Shown one piece after another: positions 6,961 through 12,793 of a stretch of DNA of 12,793 bases. The translations under genes and the position numbers were made by a program. Origin of the DNA: Yoonia sp. (GTDB taxonomy: Bacteria > Pseudomonadota > Alphaproteobacteria > Rhodobacterales > Rhodobacteraceae); contig JAPKCP010000062.1 of NCBI GenBank assembly GCA_028822885.1, positions 1 to 12,793 of the forward strand. Reading direction: 5' to 3'. The notes below the pieces were generated by a model. That model saw nothing but the letters and a program-made list of their open reading frames with translations, did no database searches and was not told the origin of the DNA. Position 1 is the stretch's first letter. Each line of letters opens with the position of its first letter.

Positions 6961-7397
6961 TGATCCGCAAGTTCTGTTCTATCGGGATCGCGTACCTTCT
7001 CGCGCTTGGGATCGTCGCCGCGACGGTTGTCGGAATGGAACTTTTCCCGTCTTCGAGCATGGCCGCTGACCCTAGTCTGCGGATCAGCGCTGCAGTAGTC
7101 GCAATAATCGTCTATATGTTTGCATTTGTAACAACGGCGATCCCCTTTGCCGTTGCGCGCTCTTTCGCTGGTATTTACGATCTCCTTAGCTACAAGACGG
7201 CGGCTATTGGTGGAGCAATTTTAGGGCCTGTTGCTGCTTTTCTGATGTCGTTTACTGGCGCTACATTAAGTTATGAACCCTTTGTCTTTCTGATGTTTGC
7301 TGCGTGGGGCCTCGTGTGCGGCGTAAGCTACTGGTGGATTGAACAGCGAGTGACACATGCGTTGGCTCTGTCCGATAACACTCTGGCTGGGACATAA
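6960..7397 (+). CDS. Four-helix membrane protein of unknown function
   Basis: An unrecognised 145-residue protein, MIRKFCSIG... . Four hydrophobic segments are visible at about 8-26, 43-66, 80-102 and 107-126, with short loops and a polar tail, so it is an integral inner-membrane protein. ATG at 6960 is chosen because it overlaps the hydA stop by one base (TGATG), the arrangement also seen at preT; an in-frame ATG at 6897 would lie deep inside hydA. Its coupling to hydA suggests co-expression with pyrimidine degradation. No transporter signature is recognisable and at four helices it is too small for a standard permease. It could assist the ABC importer or be an accessory membrane protein; both are inference. 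Confidence 0.72.
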   Translation: MIRKFCSIGIAYLLALGIVAATVVGMELFPSSSMAADPSLRISAAVVAIIVYMFAFVTTAIPFAVARSFAGIYDLLSYKTAAIGGAILGPVAAFLMSFTGATLSYEPFVFLMFAAWGLVCGVSYWWIEQRVTHALALSDNTLAGT

Positions 7398-7401
7398 TCG
7401 A

Positions 7402-7749
7402 ATGCTGCGAGCGACATTACTCGTCACTTTGTTGCCAGTCATGGCAAGCGCCAAGATGTTTGGTGATACCCCCGGCTGTGCTTGGCTGGCGGGTGAGGCG
7501 CCGACGACGGATAGCCTCTATCTTTACGACCAAGAGACGATCCAACGGTTAGAAAGCATATGCCCTGTGACGGGTGCTCTCCAAGTTGGATCGGGTGGGA
7601 CAGTCGTGACCGTGGAATGCACCGGTGAAGGTGAGACGTGGGAGGCTTATTATATGATTATGACTACCGCCGATGAAAACACGTTGCTGATCCATCCGGA
7701 GGCCTATCCCGAGGCCGTGACCGAAATTAAGGTGTGTGAGATCAAATGA
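7402..7749 (+). CDS. Small secreted four-cysteine protein
   Basis: An unrecognised 115-residue protein. Residues 1-17 (MLRATLLVTLLPVMASA) look like a Sec signal peptide with cleavage after ASA. The mature part has four cysteines (C26, C54, C73, C112), an even number suited to two periplasmic disulfides, and is acidic towards the end. The ATG at 7402 follows the previous stop by 4 bases; an upstream in-frame ATG at 7357 overlaps the membrane protein and would bury the signal peptide, so it is not preferred. Its stop overlaps the next start (ATGA). It shares secreted character and cysteine count with the protein at 732-1097, but I see no convincing sequence similarity between them. Confidence 0.7.
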   Translation: MLRATLLVTLLPVMASAKMFGDTPGCAWLAGEAPTTDSLYLYDQETIQRLESICPVTGALQVGSGGTVVTVECTGEGETWEAYYMIMTTADENTLLIHPEAYPEAVTEIKVCEIK

Positions 7750-8243
7750 GCGCCCCACCTTTCCCCATTGGTCGGACGATTTTTGAGAGAGGGATTTTCA
7801 CGCAAGCCAACGCCATTGCAGGCAAATCGCGCTTTGATGTCGAACGCTGCATGGGGTTCAACGCGGGACACCTTTCTATGGGATATACCGTCGCACATCT
7901 CCAGAATGTGCCCGGCTACACCGATTGGACCTTTCGGCGGCACACCGACTTGGCAGGGCCAGTACCGGGTTGGGACGAAGAAGAAGACGGCCCAGATATG
8001 CGAACTGCCGAAGAGATTTTGATCGCAAGTGGCGAAGACGTCCCGTTTATGAAAAACGAGATCATGCGCTATGATTTCGCTACCTCTGGGCCAAAACGAC
8101 TGATTAAGATCATTCCGGTCACTAACCCAAACGGCTGGCCGCAATACCCCGAACGGGCAGGTGCGCCGCAGGTCGTGCTTTTGACAAACCAACCGATGAC
8201 AGTGGCCGCTTTCGTGGGGCCAAACGACACTTACACCACCTAA
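7746..8243 (+). CDS. 165-aa protein of unknown function next to the ABC importer
   Basis: Not recognised. There is no signal peptide or membrane segment, so it is probably cytoplasmic. Notable stretches are RGIFTQANAIAGKSRFDVER (15-34, basic), PVPGWDEEEDGPDMR (72-86, acidic, possibly a loop) and a hydrophobic C-terminal strand VVLLTNQPMTVAAFVG (143-158). A single cysteine, C35, is present. The gene overlaps the preceding secreted-protein gene by four bases (ATGA) and ends 16 bases before the transporter ATPase, so it belongs to the operon. Base composition and codon use look like the neighbours, giving no sign of recent transfer. Function cannot be assigned; a partner of the importer or of pyrimidine breakdown is inference from position only. 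Confidence 0.75.
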   Translation: MSAPPFPIGRTIFERGIFTQANAIAGKSRFDVERCMGFNAGHLSMGYTVAHLQNVPGYTDWTFRRHTDLAGPVPGWDEEEDGPDMRTAEEILIASGEDVPFMKNEIMRYDFATSGPKRLIKIIPVTNPNGWPQYPERAGAPQVVLLTNQPMTVAAFVGPNDTYTT

Positions 8244-8259
8244 TTCAGAAAGTTCACGG

Positions 8260-9102
8260 ATGCCATCAGTTGCCGAAATGGCCGCACGACAGCTACAGCC
8301 CGGACAATCCCATGCCCCTACAACAGAGGCCGTGATTACAGCGCGTAATCTGGATCTAACGTTTCAGACCAACGATGGGCCTGTGCATGCGTTGAAGGAT
8401 GTCAGCCTTGATATCAATAAGGGTGATTTTGTCAGCTTCATTGGTCCGTCTGGCTGTGGAAAAACGACGTTCCTGCGGTGCATTGCCGGGCTTGAGGCAC
8501 CGACGGCTGGCGAAATAACAGTGAATGGTATGACCCCGGATGAGGCGCGGCGCGCGCGGGCTTATGGGTATGTTTTTCAGGCGGCTGGACTTTACCCATG
8601 GCGCACGATTAGCGGAAATATCCGGTTACCGCTGGAAATCATGGGGTTTTCCAAGGCTGAGCAAGTGCAGCGGGTGAACCGTGTTCTCGACCTTGTCGAT
8701 TTGAACGGTTTTGATCGCAAATTTCCTTGGCAGCTTTCAGGGGGCATGCAGCAGCGGGCTTCAATCGCGCGGGCGTTGGCATTTGACGCTGATATATTGC
8801 TGATGGATGAACCGTTTGGGGCGCTAGACGAAATTGTCCGTGATCACCTGAATGAACAACTTTTGAAGTTGTGGGCACGGACTGAAAAGACAATTGGGTT
8901 TGTTACACATTCGATCCCAGAGGCGGTATACTTGTCCACCAAGATTGTAGTGATGTCACCGCGTCCGGGGCGCATTTCAGACGTAATCGACAGCCCGCTG
9001 CCCCGTGAGCGACCCTTGGAAATCCGGGATAGTCCTGAGTTTATCGAGATTGCCCACCGGGTGCGGGATGGATTGCGGGCGGGTCATTCTGATGATGTAT
9101 AA
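8260..9102 (+). CDS. ABC importer ATP-binding protein (NitT/TauT type)
   Basis: The ATPase subunit of the importer formed with the next three genes; it drives uptake from the cytoplasmic face. In 280 residues all ABC motifs are intact: Walker A GPSGCGKTT (62-70), Q-loop Q107, signature LSGGMQQR (159-166), Walker B ILLMDEP (179-185), GALD (187-190) and the switch H217. The type resembles the SsuB/TauB/NrtD group that serves nitrate, sulfonate, taurine and pyrimidine-type importers. The first 25 residues before the ABC fold are a polar extension. An ATG at 8278 is an alternative start, and no strong ribosome binding site precedes either. The substrate is inferred from the operon to be a pyrimidine or related compound. 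Confidence 0.93.
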   Translation: MPSVAEMAARQLQPGQSHAPTTEAVITARNLDLTFQTNDGPVHALKDVSLDINKGDFVSFIGPSGCGKTTFLRCIAGLEAPTAGEITVNGMTPDEARRARAYGYVFQAAGLYPWRTISGNIRLPLEIMGFSKAEQVQRVNRVLDLVDLNGFDRKFPWQLSGGMQQRASIARALAFDADILLMDEPFGALDEIVRDHLNEQLLKLWARTEKTIGFVTHSIPEAVYLSTKIVVMSPRPGRISDVIDSPLPRERPLEIRDSPEFIEIAHRVRDGLRAGHSDDV

Positions 9103-9141
9103 GGATGAGTTATTTTGGCGAAATGAAGTCGGGGGTTGCGC

Positions 9142-10062
9142 ATGAAGTCGATCCTGCCAGTTTTGACTGTTGTTGCGGCCATCCTGTTGTTTTGGGTCGT
9201 TTGCGTGGTCCCAATGAACATGCATTTGGTGGCTGACCAAGCACAGCGCGACGCGCTTGTTGTCACACCAGATACGCCTAACGCCCGGCAAGATTATTCT
9301 GGTATCGGGCTGACGTTACGCAACACACATTTGATCCCCCTGACCTATAATTTCGTGCGGCCGCGCCTTCCGTCGCCGCATCAGGTGGCTGGCGAGATGT
9401 ACGCGACTATCTTTGGACAGAAAATCACTTCTAAGCGAAGCCTTGTTTATCATGGGTGGGTGACGCTGGCACCGACGCTGTTGGGTTTTTTGATTGGGAC
9501 AAGTCTGGGAATACTGTTGGCCGTCGGCATCGTTTACAGCCGCGTGATGGACCGGTCCGTGATGCCTTGGGCGATTGTCAGCCAAACAATTCCGATCCTT
9601 GCCCTCGCGCCAATGATTATCGTGGTTCTGGGATCGATGGGTGTTCAAGGGTTATTTCCCAAGTCGATCATCGCGGCCTATCTGTCGTTTTTCCCAGTGG
9701 TTGTTGGCATGGTGAAAGGGCTGCGCAGTCCGGACGCGATGCAGCTCGATCTGCTGCGCACTTACAGTGCTTCAAAATCACAAGGGTTCTGGGCGTTACG
9801 CCTGCCCGCCTCAGCGCCTTACCTTTTTGCATCGCTCAAGATTGGCGTTTCGGCCTCGCTTGTGGGTACGATTGTCGCAGAGTTACCGACTGGGGCAAGG
9901 GCCGGCTTTGGGGCGCGGATGCTTGTTGGGGATCAATACGGGCAGCCGCTTGTATCGTGGGCTGCGTTGTTCGCAGCTGCGATAACGGCGGCGGCTTTGG
10001 TTGGGCTATTTAGCTTGATTGAGCGGCTCACCCTCAAGCGGATGGGGATGGCTTCGGCATGA
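9142..10062 (+). CDS. ABC importer permease 1, with extended periplasmic loop
   Basis: A binding-protein-dependent permease of 306 residues. ATG at 9142 follows a GGGGG run with a 6-base gap; a TTG two codons earlier is less likely. A first helix at about 5-24 is followed by an unusually long hydrophilic stretch (about 25-75), then RPRLPSPHQVAGEM (73-86), which in most permeases of this type lies shortly after the first helix. The core helices follow, with the EAA-type coupling loop RTYSASKSQGFWALRLPASA (206-225) that contacts the ATPase. The stop overlaps the next ATG (ATGA). It pairs with permease 2 and the ATPase upstream. The extra loop would sit in the periplasm, where it could meet the binding protein; that role is inference. 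Confidence 0.92.
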   Translation: MKSILPVLTVVAAILLFWVVCVVPMNMHLVADQAQRDALVVTPDTPNARQDYSGIGLTLRNTHLIPLTYNFVRPRLPSPHQVAGEMYATIFGQKITSKRSLVYHGWVTLAPTLLGFLIGTSLGILLAVGIVYSRVMDRSVMPWAIVSQTIPILALAPMIIVVLGSMGVQGLFPKSIIAAYLSFFPVVVGMVKGLRSPDAMQLDLLRTYSASKSQGFWALRLPASAPYLFASLKIGVSASLVGTIVAELPTGARAGFGARMLVGDQYGQPLVSWAALFAAAITAAALVGLFSLIERLTLKRMGMASA

Positions 10063-10901
10063 TGGCAGTTTTGGGCGCATTGTTGATTTGGGGCGCTGGC
10101 TGGTGGCTGAATATTCGGCTGGCCAATGGGGCGCATTCTGACAACCCACTCGTAAGAGTCCTGATCCCTGCGATCTTTGGGATTACCGTTATCTTGATCT
10201 GGGAAATACTTGTCGCGGCATTTGACGTGAACCCTGTGATCTTACCGGCACCGTCCTCAATCGGAGCGCGGTTGCTGGTTGAGGGGCCACGGCTTTGGGC
10301 AGATTTCCAGCAAACGATCATCAAAGGGGCGATGACTGGCTATATTTTTGGTGGGCTTGCCGCGTTTGGCGTGGCGATTTTGGCGGACAGGTCAGATTTC
10401 TTGACTCGGGGAATTCTGCCAGTTGGTGGATTTATGGCGGCGTTGCCGATTGTTGGCACGGCACCAATCTTCGTGAAATGGCTAGGCAGCGATTGGGAGT
10501 CCAAAGCGGCTGTCGTGGCCGTGATGGTGTTCTTTCCAATCCTCGTGAACACTGTCGCGGGGCTGAAAGACACGAGTGCAATGCAACGGGACTTGATGCG
10601 AACTTACGGCGCGGGCTATTGGCCGACGCTGTTTAAGCTGCGCCTCCCGTCGGCGATGCCCTTTATCTTCAACGGCCTTAAGATCGCGACCACATTGGCG
10701 CTGATTGGTGCGATTGTTGCTGAATTTTTTGGCTCTCCTACGGTTGGGATGGGCTTTCGGATATCGACCAGCTTTGGGCAGCTTGCGCTGGACATGGTTT
10801 GGGCAGAAATTGTCGTCGCAGCCCTTGCGGGTAGTGCGTTCTATGGGCTGATGACTTTGATCGAAAAACGGGTGACATTCTGGCACCCCTCACAACGATA
10901 A
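10059..10901 (+). CDS. ABC importer permease 2
   Basis: The second membrane subunit of the importer, 280 residues. There are two N-terminal hydrophobic segments (about 2-18 and 34-54), then PVILPAPSSIGARL (59-72), the usual entry to the permease core in the NitT/TauT family, and further helices. The coupling loop RTYGAGYWPTLFKLRLPSAM (181-200) matches the EAA motif and parallels that of permease 1. The gene overlaps the permease 1 stop by 4 bases and may instead start at the ATG directly behind (10062). Two different permeases fit a heterodimeric channel. The additional first helix (about 2-18) is more than the minimal core needs. Confidence 0.92.
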   Translation: MMAVLGALLIWGAGWWLNIRLANGAHSDNPLVRVLIPAIFGITVILIWEILVAAFDVNPVILPAPSSIGARLLVEGPRLWADFQQTIIKGAMTGYIFGGLAAFGVAILADRSDFLTRGILPVGGFMAALPIVGTAPIFVKWLGSDWESKAAVVAVMVFFPILVNTVAGLKDTSAMQRDLMRTYGAGYWPTLFKLRLPSAMPFIFNGLKIATTLALIGAIVAEFFGSPTVGMGFRISTSFGQLALDMVWAEIVVAALAGSAFYGLMTLIEKRVTFWHPSQR

Positions 10902-10946
10902 CAAACGACGCCGAAGTGGCGCACAGACATAAACAAGGAGAGAGAC

Positions 10947-11939
10947 ATGAATAAAGTAATGATCGCAGCGGCATTGGCCGCAGGCATGGGTACGGCTGCT
11001 TATGCAGACGGCCACGCGAACACGGTGACGTTGCAGTTGCAGTGGGTAACGCAGGCGCAGTTCGCTGGGTACTATGTGGCGTTGGACAAAGGGTTCTACG
11101 ACGAAGAAGGCCTTGAGGTGACTATTCTCGCTGGTGGCCCAGACATTGCACCACCACAGGTGCTTGCAGGCGGCGGCGCTGACGCGATGCTGAACTGGAT
11201 GCCATCTGCTTTGGCTGCCCGCGAAAAGGGTCTGCCAGTTGTAAATATCGCGCAACCTTTCAAGACATCGGGTCTGATGCTGACGTGTTGGAAAGACACG
11301 GGCATCACGTCTGTGGCTGACTTCAAAGGCAAAACGATTGGTGTCTGGTTCTTTGGCAACGAGTATCCGTTCCTGTCATGGATGTCCCAAGAGGGTATCT
11401 CAACCGATGGTGGCGAAGATGGTGTGACGGTCCTTAAGCAGGGTTTCAACGTCGATCCGCTGCTGAACCGTGAGGCTGACTGTATCTCAACGATGACCTA
11501 CAACGAATATGGTCAGGTGCTTGATGCTGGCGTGAACCCGGACGAATTGGTGACGTTTAAGTATGAAGAGCAAGGTGTTGCGACGCTAGAAGACGGTATC
11601 TACGTGCTGGAAGATAATCTTGACGACCCAGTGTTCGCTGACAAAATGGTGCGTTTTGTACGCGCGTCTATGGCAGGCTGGAAGTACGCAGAAGCGAACC
11701 CAGAAGAAGCAGCTGGTATCGTTTTGGATAACGACGAAACTGGTGCGCAAACAGAAGCAGCTCAGGTTCGTATGATGGGCGAAATTGCCAAGCTGACAGC
11801 CGGGTCAAACGGTGCGTTGGATGTTGCTGATTATGAGCGGACAGTGGCGACACTTTTGGCTGGTGGCTCTGATCCGGTGATCTCTGCGGCACCTGTTGGC
11901 GCTTGGACACATGCAATTACGGATGAAGCGCTTAAGTAA
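10947..11939 (+). CDS. ABC importer substrate-binding protein (NMT1/THI5-like)
   Basis: The periplasmic binding protein of the importer, 330 residues. Residues 1-20 are a signal peptide ending AYA. The NMT1/THI5-like fold is clear: VTLQLQWVTQAQFAGYYVAL (27-46), DKGFYDEEGLEVTI (47-60), GADAML (77-82) and DFKGKTIGVW (125-134). Aromatics W33, Y42, Y43, W84 and W115 could line a ring-binding pocket. The cysteine-rich CCCFC motif of the yeast thiamine enzyme is absent, so it is a binder rather than an HMP-phosphate synthase. Relatives bind thiamine-type pyrimidines, riboflavin or similar rings, so a pyrimidine base or derivative fits, but the exact ligand is not shown. A strong AAGGAGAG ribosome binding site precedes the ATG, as expected for the most abundant subunit. 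Confidence 0.93.
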   Translation: MNKVMIAAALAAGMGTAAYADGHANTVTLQLQWVTQAQFAGYYVALDKGFYDEEGLEVTILAGGPDIAPPQVLAGGGADAMLNWMPSALAAREKGLPVVNIAQPFKTSGLMLTCWKDTGITSVADFKGKTIGVWFFGNEYPFLSWMSQEGISTDGGEDGVTVLKQGFNVDPLLNREADCISTMTYNEYGQVLDAGVNPDELVTFKYEEQGVATLEDGIYVLEDNLDDPVFADKMVRFVRASMAGWKYAEANPEEAAGIVLDNDETGAQTEAAQVRMMGEIAKLTAGSNGALDVADYERTVATLLAGGSDPVISAAPVGAWTHAITDEALK

Positions 11940-11961
11940 GCCGCTTTTTTGGTATGATGAT

Positions 11962-11991
11962 GCGCCTCGGTCCTTGGGCCGGGGCGCTTTT
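11962..11991 (+). terminator. Intrinsic terminator after the ABC operon
   Basis: GCGCCTCGG (11962-11970) pairs with CCGGGGCGC (11979-11987) in a 9-bp GC-rich stem with one T-G wobble and an 8-base loop, followed directly by TTTT. It begins 22 bases after the binding-protein stop and should end the long pydC-to-transporter transcript. Confidence 0.88.
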
Positions 11992-12104
11992 GTGTGATGT
12001 AGGCAGCTTATGGCGACAATATTTTAAGCCAGAAAAAGCCGAATGTCGCATTTGGGCTGGCAAGCCGGTGAGGTTGGGGCATATCTGCGCTTGGGGGAGA
12101 GCAC
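11992..12104 (+). other. Leader region of the hyuA-type gene
   Basis: This is the stretch between the terminator and the next start. I see no confident promoter; a weak AT-rich patch ACAATATTTTAA lies at 12016-12027. A GGGGGAGA ribosome binding site at 12093-12100 lies just before the ATG. The gene must have its own promoter here or depend on read-through. Confidence 0.4.
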
Positions 12105-12793
12105 ATGGCATATCTTTTGGGTGTTGATACTGGCGGCACCTATACCGACGCGGTTGTTATGGACGAGGCGACTGATGTGATCGTGGCGTCGGCTAAGGCG
12201 TTGACCACGCGGCCTGATTTGTCGTTTGGCGTTGGGGCTGCAATTGATGCGGTGCTGACAGACATAGACCCAGCAGATGTTGCCCTAGTTTCATTATCGA
12301 CAACACTTGCCACGAATGCCCTTGTTGAAGGTCAGGGTGGCCGTGTTGCCCTTGTGTTGATTGGGTTTGATCCAGCAGAGCTTGAGCGGGCGGGTTTGAA
12401 AGAGGCCCTGCGCGGTGATCCTGTGTATTTCTTACCCGGCGGTCACGGCCATTCTGGGGCAGAAATAGCGCCATTTGCGGAAGAAACTCTGGCACAGCAT
12501 CTTGCGGAAATGCCTGACGGACTAACTGGCTTTGCTGTTGCCGGAAGCTTTGCTACGCGCAACGCGGCCCATGAAATTGCAGCGCGTGACATGATCCGTA
12601 CAGTGACTGGCATGCCAGTTACTTGTTCGCATGAACTGTCTTCAGCGCTGGGTGGCCCAAAGCGTGCGTTGACCGCAGTTTTGAATGCCCGTTTGATTGG
12701 CATGCTTGATGGTCTGATTACTGCCGTTGAACACCACATGGCCAGCCGAGGGATTGTTGCGCGATTGATGGTTGTCCGGGGTGATGGCGCATT
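12105..12793 (+). CDS. Hydantoinase/oxoprolinase family protein, HyuA type, 5' part
   Basis: The gene starts with ATG at 12105 behind GGGGGAGA and stays open to the end of the window, giving 229 complete codons; the 3' end is missing. Residues 6-18 (GVDTGGTYTDAVV) are the actin-like nucleotide-binding loop of the HyuA family, and LSTTLATNALVEG (64-76) is the second family hallmark. The family cleaves hydantoins or 5-oxoproline with ATP, usually with a HyuB partner that would lie downstream, outside the window. This is unrelated to the metal-dependent HydA. N-methylhydantoinase, acetone carboxylase-like or oxoprolinase activity cannot be told apart from this fragment. It is separated from the pyrimidine operon by a terminator, so shared control is uncertain. 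Confidence 0.9.
   Translation, partial: MAYLLGVDTGGTYTDAVVMDEATDVIVASAKALTTRPDLSFGVGAAIDAVLTDIDPADVALVSLSTTLATNALVEGQGGRVALVLIGFDPAELERAGLKEALRGDPVYFLPGGHGHSGAEIAPFAEETLAQHLAEMPDGLTGFAVAGSFATRNAAHEIAARDMIRTVTGMPVTCSHELSSALGGPKRALTAVLNARLIGMLDGLITAVEHHMASRGIVARLMVVRGDGA

Noticed and set aside
9123..9150. Direct repeat ATGAAGTCG around the permease 1 start, offering a second ATG at 9123
   Set aside because: The ATG at 9123 is in a different frame from the permease and gives no sensible product. The 9-base repeat is probably chance.
12013..12049. Inverted repeat GCGACA...TGTCGC upstream of the hyuA-type gene
   Set aside because: Only six base pairs with a 25-base loop, no match to a known operator or riboswitch; too weak to annotate.
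1..12793. Mobile element, CRISPR, tRNA or rRNA
   Set aside because: No transposase, terminal repeats, repeat-spacer pattern or structured RNA gene was seen on reading both strands.

Overview
The window looks like part of an alphaproteobacterial chromosome, most likely Rhodobacteraceae (Roseobacter-type). This rests on gene content, a RutR-family regulator with its classical operator, moderately GC-rich coding sequence, and many small signal-peptide genes overlapped end to end. The genus call is inference. The core is a complete reductive pyrimidine catabolism locus. PreT and PreA reduce uracil or thymine, HydA opens the dihydropyrimidine ring, and a PydC-type Zn hydrolase cleaves N-carbamoyl-beta-alanine to beta-alanine, CO2 and ammonia.

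Layout: (1) 1-2414, plus strand: 3' part of preT, a small secreted protein, and preA, closed by a hairpin at 2419-2441. (2) 2501-3103, minus strand: rutR, convergent with preA. (3) 3104-3271: divergent regulatory region with a perfect TTGACCA-N2-TGGTCAA palindrome at 3230-3245. (4) 3272-11939, plus strand: one long tightly packed unit, pydC, three small paralogous lipoproteins, hydA, a four-helix membrane protein, a small secreted protein, an unrecognised 165-aa protein, then a four-gene ABC importer (ATPase, two permeases, NMT1/THI5-like binding protein), closed by a strong hairpin terminator at 11962-11991. (5) 12105-end: the start of a hydantoinase/oxoprolinase (HyuA-type) gene running off the window.

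How it works together (inference from families and context): the importer brings in a pyrimidine-like substrate, PreTA-HydA-PydC degrade it for nitrogen and carbon, and RutR represses the divergent operon until uracil or a related ligand is present. The part known enzymology does not explain is a set of seven small genes inserted between the enzymes. Five encode exported proteins (three lipoproteins sharing a DGCY-type motif and two secreted four-cysteine proteins), one a membrane protein and one a cytosolic protein. They are interleaved and in several cases translationally coupled with the catabolic genes, which suggests an undescribed envelope component of pyrimidine use.

No RNA genes, insertion sequences, CRISPR arrays or other mobile elements were seen. 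No gene-free stretch exceeds 300 bases; the longest are 3104-3271 and 11940-12104, both described below.
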